Source: Branchiostoma lanceolatum
Lineage: Eukaryota; Chordata; Leptocardii; Amphioxiformes; Branchiostomatidae
NCBI RefSeq assembly: GCF_035083965.1
Contig: NC_089737.1
Location: 16,035,529-16,099,528, forward strand
Length of the DNA: 64,000 nt
Direction of reading: 5' to 3'
In this document: one piece after another, positions 55,401 to 64,000 of the stretch
How the letters are laid out: each line of letters starts with the position of its first letter
How positions within the stretch are numbered: position 1 is the stretch's first letter
Notes under the pieces: model-generated
What the model saw: only the letters and a program-made list of their open reading frames with translations
Databases searched by the model: none
Told to the model about the DNA's origin: nothing
Made by a program: the position numbers and the translations under genes

Positions 55401-58345
55401 TAATATAACGAGCACGAAGAAGTGACGAACCTGCGTTGATCCACTTCTCAGCGTTCTGCTGACTGTCGTCCCGGTACACAGCTCCCTTCAGCATCACAAC
55501 CTCGATCGCTCCCCCCTGAAACATCCGGACAAAAAACAACACTTTTAATTTGGATATTGGAGTTTTCTTTTTACAGAACAAGCAACTCTCACTTGCTGAC
55601 GTTTCGTGTCTGTCAGACACCTTCTTCAGAGCTTCTAACTAGAGCACTGCTTCTCACCGCTTTTATAAGAAGCTTTTGGTTAATTTCCGTGAAAAGTTTT
55701 ATCATGGTTCTGGATGATCATAAAAGAATCATCTAGAATGTACACATTGTCAAGTTCTTCTTCTAACAATATCTGCCAACGTTTCAGCAGTCTTCTGCTA
55801 TGTTCCGTATAGGCTATAATACAATAATAATGATACACACTGTGATGAGAAGATCTTACAAAAGTCACCATAATTTTGCTGTGTCAAGAAAGATTAGATT
55901 TTATATAATACAGGTTATGATGCAGACTTAGCCACATTTGCTTGGGGCCTGACTTTTCTTGCCACAGCGCCATCTAGCAGAAGAATCAGTTATTACAGCC
56001 CAACTCTTGCTACAAAAAAGGACTTGATTAGGAGTTCTGGGGCTTCCCCATCAATGTGCAAGCACGTCTAACCCCCAGATGATGGGGAACAAAAGACGTT
56101 AGATTGGATAGAGAGAGAGAGAGAGAGAGAGAGAGGAAAGTTGTAGAAAGATGACCAAAACTTTGGCAAGCAAGATCTTGGTTGTACAAGAAAGCTTGAG
56201 TATCTCAGGCATTCTGAATGTTTCTTTTTCTTGAACAGACACAGAAGCCAGGCAGGCTGTTCCCTGGTGGTTCCACTGACCTTGAGGAGCGCGATCTGGT
56301 CCTCCTGGCCCAAGGTCATGAACCCGCGCAGCTGTTTTGAGAAGAGGACGATCTTCTCGATGGTGACGGTCATCCCCTCCTGCAGATGCTGCTGCTTCTG
56401 GTCGAGTACCGCCTTGTCTGACTTGATGCGGACCTCATCTTCGTTCGGCCATAACTGGGGGAAAAGGACATGTTTTCATTGATAGTTTATAATCATTATC
56501 TATGTCAAACATCAACCGATTTTTGACCAGCTTTTTCTCGAGTCTTCATCTGACCCATTCTCTTCTGTGTGCACCATCTGCCGGACTTGTTACGTCAGGA
56601 GCGGGTCGAAGGTGCCCGGGAGCCTGTATCTTCTGTCATCCTAGTTCATGATAAAGGGCTGAACAGTTTTTAAGTAACTGGCTGTTTTGAGAAGAGGATG
56701 CTGCTGCTTCTGGTCGAGTACGGCCTTGTCAGACTTGCTGCGAACCTCATCATCATTGGGCCACAACTGGAGGAAAAAAGGTAACATTATTTTATGTAAA
56801 AAAAGACTAAAAGCCGCCTCAGTTGATTTTGATTTCCTTAGAATCCTGAGCCCACATCATCTGGGAGGGATGGCAGACAAGACCCCCATGCATAAGTTCT
56901 TTTGTTCAGGGCTTAAGAGAGGTCTACTGAATGGGGTCTAGTAGAAACAGGGGAGCGATACTCTTATACCGTGGATATTTTAGGATCCTGAGCCCACATC
57001 ATCTGAAAGGCAGACACCACCTCCATACACAAGTCCTTCTGTTCAGGGCTTATGAGAGGAACTGTTGAAAAGAGGGGGTTCTGATGGAAATGGGGGGGGG
57101 GGGGTCTAGTGAAACAGGGGGTATCTAGGGGGTTTAGTGAAATGAGGAGGAATTGCCACTCTTACCGTGGATATTTTGGGGTCCTGAGCCCACATCATCT
57201 GGAATGCGGAGACCACCTCCATACACCTGTCCTTCTGTTCAGGGCTTGTAAGGGGGTGGGGGACAAGAGAGGGGGTCTAGAGAGAACAGGGGGTCTAGTG
57301 GAAATAGGGGGGTCTAGTAAACAGAGGGGGGTCTCCTACCGTACTAATCTTGGGGTCCTGAGCCCACATCATCTGGAATGCAGACACCACCTCCATACAC
57401 AAGTCTTTCTGTTCAGGGCTCAGCTTCAGTAGTTGGTTCCCGTGGCCGTTGGAGCCAGTAGTGGAGGAGGAGCTGGGGGAACCCGGTTGGGAGGAGGACG
57501 GGGAGTTGTCGGACTTTGGGTACTTCCATCGGAACTTTGACTTTGTTTGTGCTTCTGTTAACAGACCTGTAGTGAAAACAAGCAAGTAAAAATGTTTCAA
57601 ACATGTGCTGCAATACTATTTTCTTTCAACAGGGGGAGCAGTTTTGCTATGGTTACTTCAAACAGAAATTTGACTTTGTTTGTGCTCCTGTCAACAGACC
57701 TGTGGAGAAAACAAGGAAAATTATAATCTTTATTACATGTGATGCAATGCTATTCTAATCCAACAGGGGGAGCAGTCTAACTTTGGGTATTTCCAGTTAA
57801 ACTTTTACTTTGTGCTTCTGTAATAGACTTGTGGGAAGAAGAAGCAATGAAAACTGTCTTAATGAACATTTACTGCAATACCATTTTATTCTAACAGGGG
57901 GAGACATTTCTAAACTTGACCTGGAATTGAAATCTTATTGAATGTTTGATGCAATACCATTTTCTTCCAACTGGAGGCGCTATTGTGCCTATGCCTGGAC
58001 CTGCAGACCACTTACACAGAGTTTGGAATCTACTAGTCAATTTGATTACAAATCAAAACTATTTTGTCTCTCTTGTGGCTGTTCCATTACAAACATCTCA
58101 ACTGAGTCCTTGTCAGCCAAACATTTTCTGTTCAAAAAACACACTAAAATGCTATTTTATTTTCATTTTGGATGTTTGAAAATTAAGGAACCTTTGATAC
58201 CCACATTCCGCCTTCATGCCGACATCCCTGCACTTCCTCAGCCGGCAGCCCTGGCACGTGTTTCGCAGCCGCACATTCATCTCACAGTTCCCGCCGTATT
58301 TACAGCTGTAGTTCGCCTTCTTAATCACGCTTCTTCTGAAGAAAC
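52477..58345 (-). CDS. Nuclear receptor, NR1H (FXR/LXR) type, 5' end outside window
   Basis: Exons on the minus strand, 5' to 3': 58205-58345, 57340-57566, 56281-56454, 55431-55515, 54308-54421, 53247-53431, 52477-52572 with TAA. Phases agree; about 340 residues. The first exon starts at the classic inter-finger intron ([19 protein letters not shown]) and has the second zinc-finger cysteines (C...NC...[10 protein letters not shown]) then [16 protein letters not shown], very close to FXR. A Ser-rich hinge follows. The LBD includes [17 protein letters not shown] (helix 1), [19 protein letters not shown] (signature), [17 protein letters not shown], and AF-2 LLQEIWDW. It would be a ligand-regulated (bile acid or oxysterol type), RXR-partnered transcription factor. 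The first finger and N-terminus lie beyond 58345, probably past 64000. FXR versus LXR orthology is unresolved. The donor after GMKAEC is chosen as GTGGGT because it keeps phase. Confidence 0.92.
53580..54307 (-). repeat. Tandem copies of receptor exon 54308-54421's 3' end and donor
   Basis: On the minus strand CTGCTGTCTCCAG|GTAGGATTGG recurs near 53811, 53925 and 54112, followed by TCAGTTTGAATA. Other units carry CAGCATCCAGCAGCTGAAG from further inside the same exon (near 54035 and 54230). CAGTATTCAAACTGACCAAT occurs in every unit. The array lies directly downstream of the exon's own donor (CCCCAG|GTACGATTGG). Confidence 0.88.
54951..55131. mobile_element. Fold-back MITE, 'GGCCACACCAAT' family, copy 3
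   Basis: GCCACACCAATTCAATTTC and TTGGTTAACGGACTTTTATT with mirror at the right. The centre is an A-rich / T-rich palindrome including CATGAAAACAGAAG / CTTCTGTTTTCATG. It lies in a receptor intron. Confidence 0.85.
55585..55640 (-). repeat. Penelope-type terminal fragment, inverted
   Basis: The minus strand reads CTGAAGAAGGTGTCTGACAG then ACACGAAACGTCAGC, a terminal motif of Penelope-like elements. No ORF adjoins. Confidence 0.4.
56100..56138 (+). repeat. (GA)n microsatellite
   Basis: GAGAGAGAGA run in a receptor intron; a second, interrupted GA-rich stretch is at 59876-60010. Confidence 0.95.
56679..56768 (-). pseudogene. Internally deleted copy of receptor exon 56281-56454
   Basis: Minus strand: CCTCCAG acceptor, then [19 protein letters not shown] like the real [19 protein letters not shown], then a jump that deletes the middle and resumes at the CTCTTCTCAAAACAG segment. 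No donor follows. It sits immediately upstream of the functional exon. Confidence 0.8.
56838..57245 (-). repeat. Three decayed copies of the receptor helix-1 exon 3' end
   Basis: Copies at about 57169-57245, 56985-57060 and 56838-56918 repeat AAGCCCTGAACAGAAGGAC, ATGGAGGTGGT and GATGTGGGCTCAGGA. The first two include a CCACG|GTAAGAG donor. They lie downstream of the functional exon 57340-57566 ([13 protein letters not shown]...). They decay with distance, and G-rich runs separate them. Confidence 0.88.
57610..57930 (-). repeat. Acceptor-side copies of receptor exon 57340-57566
   Basis: On the minus strand the exon start (CAG|GTCTGTTAACAGAAGCAC, then AAAGTCAAA) recurs as CACAGGTCTGTTGACAGGAG at about 57680-57705 and more weakly at about 57800-57835, with period near 120 bp and GGGGGAGCA... 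blocks between. Confidence 0.75.
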
Positions 58346-59364
58346 CTGGAGAGAAGAGAGGCATGTCTTATTTAATTACAGGTGTAGTTGTACACTTATC
58401 TTGCAGTTCCCACCTATTTTCAGCTGCACTTCACCTTCATAATCAGTCATTGTTGTTGACATGGCATGTTTTTAAAAGCAGAACTACATGTCCATACTTC
58501 AATATCAAGTTTGATCAAGATTCATGTTCTACAGGCATTAATATTGATGTCAACACATTTCACAAGGCAAGATTAAATTTAACTCAACAAGTTTTGTTTT
58601 TCTATAGTGTCTTGAATTTATTGTGAGACACATCAGCTACAAGTCAAATCTACATTCATCAGTTGACACATCCTAAATCAACGTTCGACTTTGATACAGA
58701 ATCCCGTCCCTATGATCACACCAGGAAAACCGTCGGAGTTTGTTCTAATGAATAACCAACAGGAAAGGCAAACACATCTAAAAAGCTTTCTGTTTGTAAA
58801 AGCCTCTCCCATTGGACGGAATGTTACGGACTAAAACTGGTTAAACAGCGCTGACCTCCTTATATCAAATGAAATCTGTGCGAGGCCACGTCAAGCTATT
58901 TCATTGGTTCACAGACATTTGAGGTAAAGATGTCGAGATTCAATAAGGGATGACAACATAAAAAGAGCATTCAATTTGGTAGGAAAACTTGAATAAAATC
59001 ACCCACTCCCTAAAACTGTGTGTAGCAACCAGGTCTGTTTCCAGCTTTGAATTCTTTTCTTTTGCCTCATTGTTTAGGAGCCCATGTTACTTACTTACTT
59101 ACTTACTTTGGTCGAGCTCTCGCTCGAATCAAGCTTGAAAACTTCATCCATTCCACTCTATCCTCCATCAGGGACTTGATTTCCCATGTTGTAAAATTAT
59201 TGTTTTTGAATATGTCATTTCAAGCTTACGAAAACAAATTTTTCATGACGTTCAGATTTTTGGACAAAAGAGGTGAAATTTTTGTCAGTCCCAACAGAGA
59301 ATTTCCATCCTGGGACGGAGGGACGGGTCCTGGTTCACAGGTATGTTCTCTCCCTGACACTATT

Positions 59365-59522
59365 AACTGCATTTGGGGTTAAACGTATGTTTTGGGGGTT
59401 CTCACCAAAAATGGGGGGTGAAAAGGAGGAAAAGTAACTCTTTTCAACCCAGTTTTCGCTCCTTGGGTCCAGGTAAAATGGGGTGAGGACTCCCAAAGCA
59501 TCCGTTTAACCACAAATGCAGT
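59365..59522. mobile_element. Fold-back MITE with ACTGCATTTG termini
   Basis: ACTGCATTTGGGGTTAAACG ... GGGGTTCTCACC on the left is mirrored by GGTGAGGACTCCC ... CGTTTAACCACAAATGCAGT on the right. It directly abuts a diverged 'GGCCACACCAAT' family copy (59522-59660). Confidence 0.75.
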
Positions 59523-61639
59523 TGCTGTGTAACTGTACAATCATGTGTACCAAGGTACCGGCTTTCTCCTCAGACTCTGTTTTCATATTGACACTCTCCC
59601 TCTGATATCTTTCTTTAATCAAAGAGCCAACAAGCTGAATTTGCGTGGCCTTTAATGGACTGATTAGGATCTTATCATAAATAGAGTCCGACAAACAAAT
59701 AAACCAACCTCTGCAAGTACTTCCTGTACATTATTAAGGCAAGGCAGTAATTAAAGAGGGCAAAGGTCAAATCAGTTGAGCTGGTTTAGGAAATAATACA
59801 CCTTGTACAGCTCATTCTCCATTCAACCTGAGTTAATAAAGATTGGTTTGTTAACAGTTTGCTTATTAAGTGTGTATGAGAGAGAGAGTGAGAGAGAAAG
59901 GGAGAGAGAGAGGGAGGGAAGAGAGAAATAGAGCTTGGAATGAGAAAAGGACTGATTGAGTGAATGAGAGAGTTAGAAAGAGAGAGAGAGAGGAAGGGAG
60001 AGGAAGAGAGATTAATAAAGTATAACTTATAAAACTGCACTTTGAATTTGGAAGTTTACTGCTTTATTTATTAGCAAGTGTAACAAGTTTACTGCTTAGA
60101 CTTGAGTGAGATTTGATCATCCGAAACAATGACTACATGTATCTCTAGCCATGAACATTGGATGTTTATAATGATATCTTAATACTTAAGTTACATGACT
60201 CAGCTGTACAGAAAAATTTGCTCTGTAGAATGGCTTGTGAAACTTGATTACTTCATATTGGAATAAGTTTAAAGGTAACCAAGGCTTGAACATGGTGACC
60301 TTGAAATGTGATAAATGACCTCAATATTAATTGAAAGTCCATTTTTAGTTCCACCGTGAAGCGACATGTTTCCCCAAACCTCCCCCCGCGCCTGGAGACC
60401 GCACATTCGGCTGTTTGCCGAGCATCTCGACCGACAGTCGTAACGTGACTAAATCTGTCGTCACCAACACAAAATCACTCCGCTTCCACCCCCATGCCTT
60501 TCTTTCAATATTTCTCAACCCTCACTTTTGTAAATAGTGTCGAAACTGTCGGGGTAAGGCCACATCAATTTGTCTCTTTGGTTACCACACATCATAATTA
60601 CAGCTTTCCTCCGGATACCATACATTTGAAGATAAAACTAGAAAGTTTGGGGGAAAACTTGCATCATAATGCTTTTTTTATATTTACTCCCTGAAACTGT
60701 GGGGTACAAAGAGGTGTATACTTAATGAATACAAATGTACATAGCCATAGGGGTGTCGGAACATACATGTAGGGCAGAGTCCCCCAAACAGTGTTTGTTT
60801 ATTTTTTTTTTATGTATCCAGGGATAACATATCGCCTGTGATGGCGTTTTTCAATGTGCCCTGGGGGGCAAATCCCCACATTCAAACTTAGATACATAAG
60901 ATAACAAAAGTAACACAAACTGTAATTGAATAATAATACAAAGTAAACTTAACTAAATGCTTGGAAATACTAACTTATTACAACTGATTTCAAGTGTGAC
61001 TGTACAAAGGGACAGACTTTCCCTCAGACTTTGTTTTCATGTTGCTCTTCCAGTTCAGCGCGCATAAAGTTTTCTAATATGAGAAACAACAAGTTACATT
61101 GATATGGCCCAAATCTGGCTTGTTTTTTGTAGCCCGATCTACATTTTTGTATTTCACCTGGAAATGTCACATCGGATTATCAACAAACCTGTCCTCATAA
61201 TCTTAACAATTGATTATATAATAAGATTATCAATTTCCAGCTCAGTATTGAATTTTCTAATCTAAAAAACAACAAGTTACATTGATATGGCCCAAGTCTG
61301 ACTTGTTTTTGCAGCCTGATTGACGTCACCTGTAAAAGTCACATCCCAATGTTTATAGTGGGATTAACAACATGAACAAAGATGTCTTCAAGAACACCAA
61401 ATTAACCTGCCAAGATTTCACAAATTGCATTTCTTTCAATATTTCTCAACCGTCACTTCTGCAAATAAGGTCTAAAGGCTGTACCAATTTGATTTGCCTG
61501 TTCTTGGATTTGAAATAATAATGTTGAATTGAAAGCTTAAACAAAGGGTAAGTATAGGAGCATTGTCTGGAATTTGTACTATAATTATGAAAGATCGACA
61601 TGAAACATGAACCCAGTCAGAGGGGAAGATCTGTACTAG

Positions 61640-62060
61640 AGCTGTGTACCTAAACAAAATTTAGGTACAGGTACAGGTACACGGGTTTAGGTACAGGTCC
61701 GGACCTGAACCTGTACCTAAACTACTTGTTTGGAAAATGCTAGATTTTCAATAAGGACAAAAGCATGTTTGAACTGGTAAAAACATTAATATTTGATCGT
61801 GCTAGGTAGTATTTTTATGACAACACAGATGAAAATGACTCCAGCCATGCAAATGTGTTTTCTGTGCTTTAGAGTGGCTTTAGAGCACTGCCACGGTAAT
61901 TTCATAGTAATTTTATCTGTCAAAGTGGCCATCCCCTGAGTCAGGTCCAGTACGGATACAGCAGGGTCAGGTATTTTGGACCTGTACCTAATTGATTGTA
62001 CCCGGTACTGTATCGGGTAGTGGTACACAGCTCTTATCTGTACCATCCCAGCTGTGAACG
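61640..62060 (-). repeat. Inverted copy of the 26690-26890 repeat, with GGTAC-rich extension
   Basis: The 61836-62050 part is the reverse complement of 26690-26890. The left part is rich in TTAGGTACAGGTAC motifs. Confidence 0.8.
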
Positions 62061-62330
62061 GTTTCGGGAGTGAACATACAAAATTAATGTACATAACCAA
62101 TATCAACGATTTTTCTTAAGCCTCTTTTTTTAATAGATTTCAAATGGAAAAAAAATTGGACTGTCTGAGAACCAAGGACATGAATTGATACAGCCCATGC
62201 AGGCCTGACTTGTTTTTTTCCTCCTGATCTGTTTCACCAGGAGAAGTCACATCAGATTCATAATGTTTATAGTGGGATTATCAGCACAAAATACGCTCCC
62301 TGGGGTCACACTGTAGGTCCCTATCACAGT

Positions 62331-62524
62331 ACTCTCCAAGCAGAGGAGTGGTTCCGGCTGGTTTTTTACATGGTTTTAGGCGCTTTTGTCGGGCTTTCTA
62401 CTTTGTCATGCATTTTTTGTCCCTCTAATTCTAGAGAGACAAAAAATGCAAAGTAGAAAGCTCGACAAAAACGCCTAAAAACGTGTCAAAAACCTGCCGG
62501 AACCACTCCTCTGCTTGGAGAGTA
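62331..62524. mobile_element. Near-perfect 194-bp palindrome
   Basis: ACTCTCCAAGCAGAGGAGTG and CTTTCTACTTTG on the left are mirrored exactly on the right; the centre is CTCTAATTCTAGAG. Arms are about 90 bp with few mismatches. A young fold-back element or a snap-back artefact. Confidence 0.85.
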
Positions 62525-63659
62525 ATTATCACAAGACAGGAGTTACAGGCTGTCCGTATATAGTCTTTATCTGCCATGATGGGGTGTTAGGGGATGATTT
62601 AGGAGCTGTTTATACAAACTCACTGGGCTGATGGTTCAAATATAATCTTCGGACTACACACATGGGCCGGAGGAAAGCAGTTCATGGTTGTAGTCACCTT
62701 CAGTCTAAAAGTAATTCAAAATCGTGAACATCAAAGAACAACTACAAGGACATGAGAAAAAATCTCCTAAAGTTGGACATTTTCACTGACCTTTAACTTC
62801 GCGGTGACGGCAAGTGATTTACAGAACAGATGTGTGAAGGAAGCATAAATAACAACAACGATTTTTCACGGTGATGATAAGTTCACGGTACAGAGGTGAC
62901 TGTGAAAACTGAACATAAAGTTACAGTGAAAAAAAACAAGCTTAAGAATTATAGTCTGTTGTATTTTGTTGTAAGATTCCTGAACCAATGGATAAAATTG
63001 TCACAGCCCAAGCAGGCTGTACAAAATCCCAGGGCAATATTGTTCCCCAGATCTCCCTGCAATGTTCCACGCCCGACAATTACTCAGCTTCTCTCATTGT
63101 CGCCCCCAGAGTCAACACGATGTCACACCCCAGGAAGTGCGCCATAAATCATGTCGCTCACCGAACATGTTTGTTGTCACGCTAGAACGCAGATTTCTGT
63201 CTGCACGTCCCGTTGCCGTGGCTACCCGACACACCTGTGGATTCCAAACGATCCGCAAACAGGTTCATTTCTACCTTCTGGTTCTTTGACCTTTGTGAAC
63301 ATTGAACTATCGCAAGGTCATCCGAAGGTTATATTTACTTCCACAGGAGTCAGCGGCTGTAACTTAGTGTAACCATATGAAAATATCCTTTCTGCTGTTT
63401 TTAATGTACTATGGAGTTGCAGCCTTGAAATATATACTGACCATAATGTTATGGTTATGGGAGTTTAGGGGTTAACCTCAAGTATTATTAACCTCTGCAC
63501 GTAAAAGAACCCAACACACTTATCGAAAAAAGTAGGGTTGACCCAGTGCGTTTGGTAGAAAAACATGAGCCATAATTTCATAGCTTTGATTTACTCTAAT
63601 CAGTGTGTACTTTTGGCTTAAGTTTGTGTATAAGATGAAAAGGAGTGGGTGACACTGTC

Positions 63660-63880
63660 CAGACATCATTCCAACTTGGCACCAACATAAAACTTCCTCA
63701 CAACTCAGCCTCCCTCCCACATCATGGCTACTTAAAATCTTAGCCTGGGTCAAAGCCCCCTTAGGTGTCCCTCCCACTCCATGGCTAGTTTTACTCCAAG
63801 CCTGGGTCCCAGCCTTCTTATATAATTAGTGTCCCTCCCACTCCATGGCTACATGTAGTTTTAACTTTAGCCTGGGTACC
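63660..63880 (+). repeat. About 65-bp tandem repeat, 3 copies
   Basis: CCTCCCACTCCATGGCTA, then TTTTA, then AGCCTGGGTCC-type ends, repeated three times with variation in the spacer. Confidence 0.8.
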
Positions 63881-64000
63881 ATGCAGCCTCCTTCATTTCA
63901 CTTCTCTCGCATTTTCTTTGTCTTTTTCCTCAAGTAAAAGTCCTCAAGTCCTTTCTTAATTTATCATTGTAATCTATTCTGTTTGAAAAATGGGGATGGA

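Larger units (their letters stand above)
58346..64000. other. Receptor upstream intron, repeat-rich, no exon found
   Basis: A weak partial copy of the zinc-finger exon lies at 58385-58450 (TTGCAGTTCCCACC, TTCAGCTG, TTCACCTTCATAATCA compared with the exon at 58280-58330). No sequence for the first zinc finger was found on the minus strand, so the intron probably continues past the window. It holds fold-back elements at 59365-59522 and 62331-62524 and dispersed repeats. Confidence 0.5.

Noticed and set aside
58385..58450. Candidate extra zinc-finger exon of the receptor
   Set aside because: Only a fragment resembles the finger exon, with disrupted frame and no splice sites; treated as a decayed partial copy.

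Overview
This window reads as nuclear DNA of an invertebrate deuterostome, most likely an amphioxus (Branchiostoma). The evidence is intron-rich genes with GT-AG junctions, a vertebrate-type nuclear receptor (NR1H/FXR-LXR type), NME6 and TSPO orthologues, lectin-like immune genes in unusual domain combinations, and very dense minisatellites and miniature transposons. The species assignment is an inference. No CRISPR, prokaryotic operon or organellar DNA is seen.

Layout. 449-798 (+): the last two exons of a gene with a death-domain-like C-terminus, running in from the left. 2676-8761 (+): an 8-exon secreted protein (signal peptide, coiled coil, five 41-residue Ser/Thr-rich repeats, three SRCR domains, fibrinogen-related domain, FReD); its FReD intron holds a Penelope-like element. 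12050-16355 (+): a 6-exon type II membrane protein (TM, coiled coil, RAKR site, short collagen helix, FReD). The two genes share paralogous FReD exons and paralogous 3' flanks, so they arose in part by segmental duplication. 21556-39966 (-): a TSPO gene with one exon 2 and one exon 3 but five candidate first exons spread over 11 kb, plus many truncated exon copies. 44735-47432 (+): NME6. 52477-58345 (-): seven exons of an NR1H-type nuclear receptor (second zinc finger to AF-2); its 5' part lies beyond the right edge. Every proposed exon chain keeps reading phase across all junctions, which is the strongest support for the models.

The most striking structure is a recurrent one. Many exon ends here are tandemly copied into the neighbouring intron together with the splice site: donor-anchored copies at both FReD genes, TSPO exon 2, the TSPO exon-1 family and two receptor exons; acceptor-anchored copies at NME6 exon 2, collagen/FReD exon 2, TSPO exon 2 and receptor exons; and a start-codon-anchored 145-bp array at TSPO exon 1. 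I recall that exon-intron-boundary minisatellites have been described in amphioxus genes, but cannot verify that here. The second candidate for something new is the TSPO alternative-first-exon cluster.

The rest is intergenic or intronic DNA with fold-back MITEs (one family with about seven copies), a hAT-like miniature element, tRNA-like SINE sequence, a 26-bp minisatellite of about 33 copies, and simple repeats.
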